Shown: one piece after another, positions 43,403 through 47,342 of the stretch | Numbering within the stretch: position 1 is the stretch's first letter | Layout of the letters: each line of letters starts with the position of its first letter | DNA from: Flavimaribacter sp039888615 | Lineage (GTDB): Bacteria; Pseudomonadota; Alphaproteobacteria; Rhizobiales; Rhizobiaceae | Assembly: GCA_039888615.1 (NCBI GenBank) | Contig: JBDQQS010000027.1 | Length of the DNA stretch: 47,342 nt | Direction: 5' to 3' (one strand) | The notes under the pieces: generated by a model | Told to the model about the DNA's origin: nothing | Seen by the model: only the letters and a program-made list of their open reading frames with translations | Databases searched by the model: none | Made by a program: the position numbers and the translations under genes

Positions 43403-44155
43403 TCATGATGGCGTAATACTGTCGCGAACCAGATCGGCAGTTCGGGAAAAATGGTTGTTCAGCAGGTTCACGGCCTCATCGCCGTTCCGCGCAATCGCTG
43501 CCTGGGCAATCGCTTCGTGCTCCTTGGCACGGTCGCTTGCCTGCGGCGTCAATCGTGCGAGAACCCGATACCTGTCCGAAGCGAAAAAGAGCGTTCTGCA
43601 AAATCCCAGCAGCCACACCGATCTGCATGCGCTGATCAACGCTTCGTGAAACTCGAGATGCCGTAGATTCCACTCGGGATTGCGGTTTATTTCTTGCTCT
43701 GAAGTTCTGGCAAATCGGTCCGTCCGCGCCAACCGATGTAAGGAAATCAATATACGCTCCTCCCACTCCTGGCTTCCGTGCTCGATCGATTCACGCAAAC
43801 CGATTTCATTGAGCCACCGCTTCGTCCTCAATATTCCATCCAGTTCCACCACGCTGAAACCAGCGACGGTGAAACCGCGTCGCTCGTTCTGCGCAATCAT
43901 GCCCTCGCTTGCCAGCCTGCTCAAAGCCTCCCTGACGGGTGCTGCTCCAATTGAATATTTAGCGCCCAGTTCCTGCGGCTGTAACTTCGCGCCTGGGGAG
44001 TATTTCCCATTGAGAATATCCTCTCGAATGAGGATATATGCTTGCGTCGCCAACGTTCTCTTTGTACTCGCTTCGGTCGTCCGTCCTGCCCCGAAATCCG
44101 ACAGATCCGGTGAAGTTTCGGCAAAGGGTAGAACGTTCGGCATCCTTGTTTCCAT
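43403..44155 (-). CDS. GntR-family regulator, FCD type
   Basis: This 250-residue regulator has a winged helix (LIREDILNGKYSPGAKLQPQELGAKYSIGAAPVREALSRLASEGMIAQNERRGFTV) and a FCD effector domain (RTKRWLNEIGLRESIEHG, HLEFHEALISACRSVWLL, EHEAIAQAAIARNGDEAVNLL). GAGGA lies nine bases before the ATG at 44155. It lies between tctB and tctC on the same strand, with a strong hairpin in front of it, and probably regulates module C. Its operator is not obvious; it carries none of the module B dyads in front. Confidence 0.88.
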   Translation of the reverse strand: METRMPNVLPFAETSPDLSDFGAGRTTEASTKRTLATQAYILIREDILNGKYSPGAKLQPQELGAKYSIGAAPVREALSRLASEGMIAQNERRGFTVAGFSVVELDGILRTKRWLNEIGLRESIEHGSQEWEERILISLHRLARTDRFARTSEQEINRNPEWNLRHLEFHEALISACRSVWLLGFCRTLFFASDRYRVLARLTPQASDRAKEHEAIAQAAIARNGDEAVNLLNNHFSRTADLVRDSITPS

Positions 44156-44415
44156 ATTCAAAGGTCCTCGTGCGACAAATTGAAGAAACACTCGATCAGT
44201 TGCACCTTCTCTAAGAGCCTCAATTATTTACAATTGCGCACCAATTCTAGCAACCTGACCTACATGCCCTCCATTTTAGAAGATCAGTCCGAAGCAAAAA
44301 ATCACAACCAATTCTTTATCAATGGCAATACCATTCAAATATTTAAAAACTTGACTTTTATTAGGAAAAGCATATCCGCCTGCAACACACTTCTGCACAG
44401 GCGGATATCTCGTAT
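44156..44415. other. AT-rich gap between GntR and tctC genes
   Basis: About 260 AT-rich bases with no gene. It holds the terminator hairpin for the upstream transcript and should hold the promoter of the GntR-tctBA transcript. No convincing operator is seen. Confidence 0.5.
44372..44408 (-). terminator. terminator hairpin after the tctC gene
   Basis: ATATCCGCCTG and CAGGCGGATAT form a perfect 11-bp stem with a 15-base loop eight bases after the tctC stop. On the - strand it is followed by GCTTTTCCTAATAAAAG. It separates the deacetylase-SDR-tctC transcript from the GntR-tctB-tctA transcript. Confidence 0.75.
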
Positions 44416-45390
44416 CTATTTCGATTCTTCATCCTTATTGATGACGAGCACCCATTTGGCTTCCTCGTCCGTCAGCCATTGACCGTATTCTTCAGGAGTC
44501 GAACCAGGTGCCACAGAACCAATTTCGGTAAATGCCTCTTCAATTTCCGGCACTGCGAGCGCTTCCTGAATGTGCTTGCTTAGAAAGTTGAGCACATCGG
44601 CGGGGGTGCCCTTCGGTGCCAACACACCGTTTAGCGTACTACCCGTGACATTGGGATAGCCTGCTTCTTCAATGGTTGGAACGTCCGGCAGCACTTTGCT
44701 CCGACCATAATTTCCAATAACGGCGAGGGGTCGCAGTTTTCCACTTTCAATGTGCGGCATGGCACTCTTCAACTGCTGGAAACCTGCATCAATCTGCTCT
44801 CCAACAAGCGCGGTGATCGCCGGGGCGTTCCCCTTGTAATAAACTTCAGTCCAGTCAACGCCCGACTCCTGACGGAGCAACATGCCGATGAAGTGATTTG
44901 TGCTGAGACGGCTGCTGAAGCCGACCGTAACTTCGCCTGGATGTGCCTTTGTATATTCGACAAACTCTTCAACGGTTGTAACCGGAAGAGATGACCGAAC
45001 CAAAAGCAGGTTTGTCGCCTCCGCGAGGCTGCTGACAGGATCGAACACTGATTTCCAGTCGCTGTAAGGTGCATTTTCTCTCAGCATAGGTCCGAATATC
45101 AGCGGACCGTTTCCCCCGATAAAAAGTGTGTGCCCATCAGGCTCGGATTTCGAAACGGCCACACCTGCGATCATTCCTCCACCGCCCGGCTTGTTGACGA
45201 CAACGACCGGTTGACCCAGCTTATCGCCAAGTCCCTTCTGTAGAAGCCGAGCACTGGTATCAACATTACCACCAGCCGAGTATGGCACGACGAGAGTGAT
45301 TGGCTTGCTGGGAAATTCTTGCGCTACAGTTTGGTGAGAAAAAAGAGCGAATGATGCGACGGTGAATGCCGCAATGATCTTATGTTTCAT
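44416..45390 (-). CDS. tctC: TctC-type (Bug family) periplasmic binding protein
   Basis: This 324-residue secreted solute-binding protein has signal peptide MKHKIIAAFTVASFALFSHQTVAQ. The mature N-terminus, EFPSKPITLVVPYSAGGNVDTSARLLQ, is the classic Bug pattern, followed by VVVNKPGGGGMIAGVAVSKSEPDGHTL. GGGAGG lies just upstream of the ATG at 45390; an alternative start at 45513 would enter the SDR gene. It feeds the tctBA permease of the same module. The dicarboxylate or tricarboxylate ligand is unknown. Confidence 0.92.
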   Translation of the reverse strand: MKHKIIAAFTVASFALFSHQTVAQEFPSKPITLVVPYSAGGNVDTSARLLQKGLGDKLGQPVVVVNKPGGGGMIAGVAVSKSEPDGHTLFIGGNGPLIFGPMLRENAPYSDWKSVFDPVSSLAEATNLLLVRSSLPVTTVEEFVEYTKAHPGEVTVGFSSRLSTNHFIGMLLRQESGVDWTEVYYKGNAPAITALVGEQIDAGFQQLKSAMPHIESGKLRPLAVIGNYGRSKVLPDVPTIEEAGYPNVTGSTLNGVLAPKGTPADVLNFLSKHIQEALAVPEIEEAFTEIGSVAPGSTPEEYGQWLTDEEAKWVLVINKDEESK

Positions 45391-45425
45391 AGATAACCTC
45401 CCTTGATTAGTTTCGGCGACGATAT

Positions 45426-46205
45426 TTAAACGAGACCTGCGTAGGACCCTCCATCCAGTTGAATATTCTGACCTGACATGTATCCAGCCTGCTGACTGCA
45501 AATAAATGCACACGTATCGCCAAATTCATTCGGCTGCCCGAGCCGCTTTGCAGCGATTGTTGAAGCAATTTGCTTCTTTGCTTCCTCGATACTTACTGAC
45601 TTATCTTTCGAGATAATATCGGCCATAAATGTTGTTCGATCCGTATCAAATCGTTCGGGCAACATGTTATTTATTGTTACATTGTCTATCGCACATTCAA
45701 TTGAAAGAGCCTTGCAAGCGGCGGTCAAACCTGCTCTTGCCGCAGTGGAAAGCCCCATTCGCGGTCTTGGTGACTTGACCATGGCAGAGGTAATATTAAC
45801 TATACGACCGAATTTTTGCTCCCTCATATGAGGCAAGACATGCTTAATTATCGTGAGAGCAATAATCATGTTCTTGTTCATTGCATCCATCCAGTCTTCC
45901 GGACCCCAATCCACGAAGCGGCCTGGTGCCGGCCCACTATTGTTTGTGACAAGGATGTCCGGCGTTCCCGCTGCAACCACAAACTCTTTCAACTGACGTT
46001 CATCATTCAGATCGGCGCAAATATAGTTGACCTTACGCCCAGTCTTTTCCTCGATTTCTGATGCAGCGACCTGCAAAGCCTCTTCATTCCGGCCGTTGAT
46101 TGTTACGGAGCAGCCCGCTTCTGCCAGCGATAGCGCACAGGCTTTTCCAAGTCCGCGCGATGATCCGCATATGAGAGCTGCCTTTTCCGATATTCCCAGG
46201 TCCAT
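45426..46205 (-). CDS. SDR-family protein lacking the Tyr/Lys pair
   Basis: This 259-residue short-chain dehydrogenase-fold protein has the cofactor loop CGSSRGLGKA (residues 13-22) and VTNNSGPAPG. In the active-site stretch, SAMVKSPRPRMGLSTAARAGL, the Ser is kept, but where a YxxxK is expected it has LSTAAR. The Tyr and Lys are therefore replaced. I recall a subgroup of annotated 3-oxoacyl-ACP reductases with LS..AR here. It lies between the deacetylase-like gene and tctC, with short gaps (24 and 36 bases), so the three are one operon. Confidence 0.83.
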   Translation of the reverse strand: MDLGISEKAALICGSSRGLGKACALSLAEAGCSVTINGRNEEALQVAASEIEEKTGRKVNYICADLNDERQLKEFVVAAGTPDILVTNNSGPAPGRFVDWGPEDWMDAMNKNMIIALTIIKHVLPHMREQKFGRIVNITSAMVKSPRPRMGLSTAARAGLTAACKALSIECAIDNVTINNMLPERFDTDRTTFMADIISKDKSVSIEEAKKQIASTIAAKRLGQPNEFGDTCAFICSQQAGYMSGQNIQLDGGSYAGLV

Positions 46206-46229
46206 AGCTGATATTTCCTAGATTTCGAC

Positions 46230-47102
46230 TCAGTCAGCATAGTTCGTCAGGATATGACTGACGGCTTCCGCTCGCGTTCCGATCCAAATGTCATCTTCGG
46301 CTTTTGCTTTTTCGATCAGCTTTGCATAAGCGGACATTCCGAGCGCCCGGCCGAATACATGGGAATGTATCGTTGGATCGATCCGCACCGCGCCATCTTC
46401 ATACTTGCGCACATATTCGAGCCATTGATCAAATATCTTGATCATCGCATCAGGCGTTTGGCCGTGCTTCATGTAAATTGGAAGGTCGTTGATATCCATA
46501 TTACTTGGGAAGACGAGCAGTTTGCCGGACTTGTAATTCACAAAATACGGAAGATCGTCATCAAGAGGATCGCCGTGCCATTTGAGCCCTTCTTCCACGA
46601 GCAACCTGCCTGTGTTGAGGCTTGGCGTACCGCGAGGACTGATCCAACCTTCGGGGCGCTTTCCGGTAACGGTTTCGATCGCACCTACAGCTTTGCGGAT
46701 ATTCGCCCGCTCTTCTTCTTCGGAAAGGTAGGCCGGCACCACGTCCATTGAGTAGGAGTGCGCCACGATATCATGACCCGTTTCGTGGATTTCCTTGACG
46801 ATATCCGGATGTCTGGCCGCCATGATACCGTTAATCATTATGGTCAGGCGTATATCAAGCTTGTCCGCTACCTTGAGGATTCTCTGGATCCCTCTTTTCG
46901 GCCCATACTCTGCGAAACTGACAGCATTGGTATCAAGCACGCCGGCTTTGATCGGGTTACCCATCGGGCCGATGCCGGGCCATTTGTCGTCCGCCCACCC
47001 TTCGAATGCGCATCTGAAAATCACGGCGATACGCTTACCATCCGGCCAGCGAAAGCTCTCAGGGAGGTTTGTCGTTTCTACGACTTCTTCAGTCATTCTC
47101 AT
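46230..47102 (-). CDS. NodB-fold polysaccharide deacetylase/PuuE-like protein
   Basis: This 290-residue protein of the polysaccharide deacetylase superfamily resembles the PuuE/allantoinase branch: FRCAFEGWADDKWPGIGPMGNP at the start, AEYGPKRGIQRILKVADKLDIRLTIMINGIMAARHPDIVKEIHETGHDIVAHSYSMD and GWISPRGTPSLNTGRLL. The usual TFDDG metal motif reads IFRCAFEGW, so the Asp pair is absent. The His-x3-His position reads HSYSMD, so one His is changed. Metal-free members are known in the PuuE branch. It is the first gene of the transcript with the SDR and tctC. The substrate may be an N-acyl or ureido compound; this is inference. Confidence 0.8.
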   Translation of the reverse strand: MRMTEEVVETTNLPESFRWPDGKRIAVIFRCAFEGWADDKWPGIGPMGNPIKAGVLDTNAVSFAEYGPKRGIQRILKVADKLDIRLTIMINGIMAARHPDIVKEIHETGHDIVAHSYSMDVVPAYLSEEEERANIRKAVGAIETVTGKRPEGWISPRGTPSLNTGRLLVEEGLKWHGDPLDDDLPYFVNYKSGKLLVFPSNMDINDLPIYMKHGQTPDAMIKIFDQWLEYVRKYEDGAVRIDPTIHSHVFGRALGMSAYAKLIEKAKAEDDIWIGTRAEAVSHILTNYAD

Positions 47103-47219
47103 TCACTTTCGTGTTCGGCTTGATATTCACAGGGTGCCTCAAATGAATAGCCTATGTCAATTTTTTTCGAAAATTTTTTTATTATAAGTTTTTTTTCGAA
47201 ATATATTCCATTTAGAGAG
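47103..47219. promoter_or_regulatory. promoter region of module C with a repeated TTTTTTTCGAAA motif
   Basis: The region upstream of the deacetylase-like gene is very AT-rich and contains TTTTTTTCGAAA twice (47161-47172 and about 47190-47201), roughly 28 bases apart start to start, close to three helical turns. Each copy has a TTCGAA core palindrome. They may be a regulator site in tandem or a transposon-junction artefact. Confidence 0.4.
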
Positions 47220-47342
47220 TGTCAACGGCGGAATAAAAGTCGGCCAAAGGGCGGCGCAAAACCAGGCCACTTTGCGCCGCAAGCGGGGAACGCCGGGAGG
47301 GCGTAGCCCGACCAGAGTTTCCCGCTTGCGGGTCGGCGTTTT
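47220..47342 (+). mobile_element. left end of an IS21-like element
   Basis: From TGTCAACGGCGG (47220) the sequence has AAAGTCGGCCA and AAACCAGGCCA as spaced repeats, then CACTTTGCGCCG and an imperfect hairpin rich in CCCGCTTGCGGG. Spaced terminal repeats starting with TG are typical of IS21-family ends from alphaproteobacteria. The istA gene should follow beyond the window. Whether this is the same element type as the istB fragment at 22817 cannot be judged. Confidence 0.55.

Overview
The window reads as alphaproteobacterial accessory DNA, most likely from a member of the Hyphomicrobiales (Rhizobiales). The reasons are moderate-to-high GC, dense overlapping operons, TAXI-type TRAP and TctABC-type transporters, an IclR and two FCD-GntR regulators beside catabolic genes, and IS66/IS5/IS21/IS6 remnants. 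The genus cannot be fixed from sequence alone.

Layout. (1) 1-4.6 kb: the right end of an IS66 element has cut a + strand gene. A - strand surface-polysaccharide operon follows: sulfotransferase, UDP-galactopyranose mutase and two family-2 glycosyltransferases, with an AT-rich end. (2) 4.8-7.4 kb: an outer-membrane lipocalin and a RecQ helicase, both housekeeping-like. (3) 7.8-21.7 kb: catabolic module A. It has an IclR regulator, a quinone-oxidoreductase-like enzyme, an LDH2-family dehydrogenase, a HpcH/HpaI aldolase, a cupin, a two-subunit class I fumarase/tartrate-dehydratase-like enzyme, a DUF6282-type metal hydrolase, a fused TRAP permease, two MaoC hydratases, an acyl-CoA ligase, an SDR and a TAXI binding protein. 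Each of its three main promoter regions carries one copy of the same 15-bp IclR-like site (TTCCGCATCRYGRAA). A broken copy of the recQ 5' end lies just beyond the module, in the same orientation as the intact recQ on the other side, so the module sits between recQ-like direct repeats.

(4) 22-27.5 kb: a scar zone with an IS6-family pseudogene, an IS21 istB fragment, an intact cyclopropane-fatty-acid synthase, a HerA-like ATPase fragment, an intact tyrosine recombinase with a possible tRNA-like attachment scar, and an IS5/IS427 remnant. (5) 27.6-39.3 kb: catabolic module B, with two alpha/beta hydrolases, a CMD-family protein, an FCD-GntR regulator, a crotonase, a fused TctA-TctB permease, an FAH-family enzyme and a divergent TctC binding protein. 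It also has a two-domain extradiol-dioxygenase-like protein, a YciI-like protein, a degenerate M24 protein and a D-2-hydroxyacid dehydrogenase relative that lacks the catalytic His. A second repeated operator (TTGACATAC, nine bases, GTATGACA) occurs twice here. (6) 39.3-41.3 kb: an IS5 remnant has replaced the 3' part of an already decayed large gene with three in-frame stops. (7) 41.4-47.1 kb: catabolic module C, with TctA, TctB, an FCD-GntR regulator, TctC, an SDR lacking the Tyr/Lys pair and a NodB-fold deacetylase-like protein lacking the metal-binding Asp pair. (8) 47.2 kb to the end: the left end of an IS21-like element.

Taken together, this is a mosaic of three separately regulated uptake-plus-degradation modules, each with its own transporter and regulator, assembled by mobile elements. 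The substrates cannot be read from sequence. Module A is the best candidate for an undescribed pathway because its regulon logic is visible directly in the DNA.
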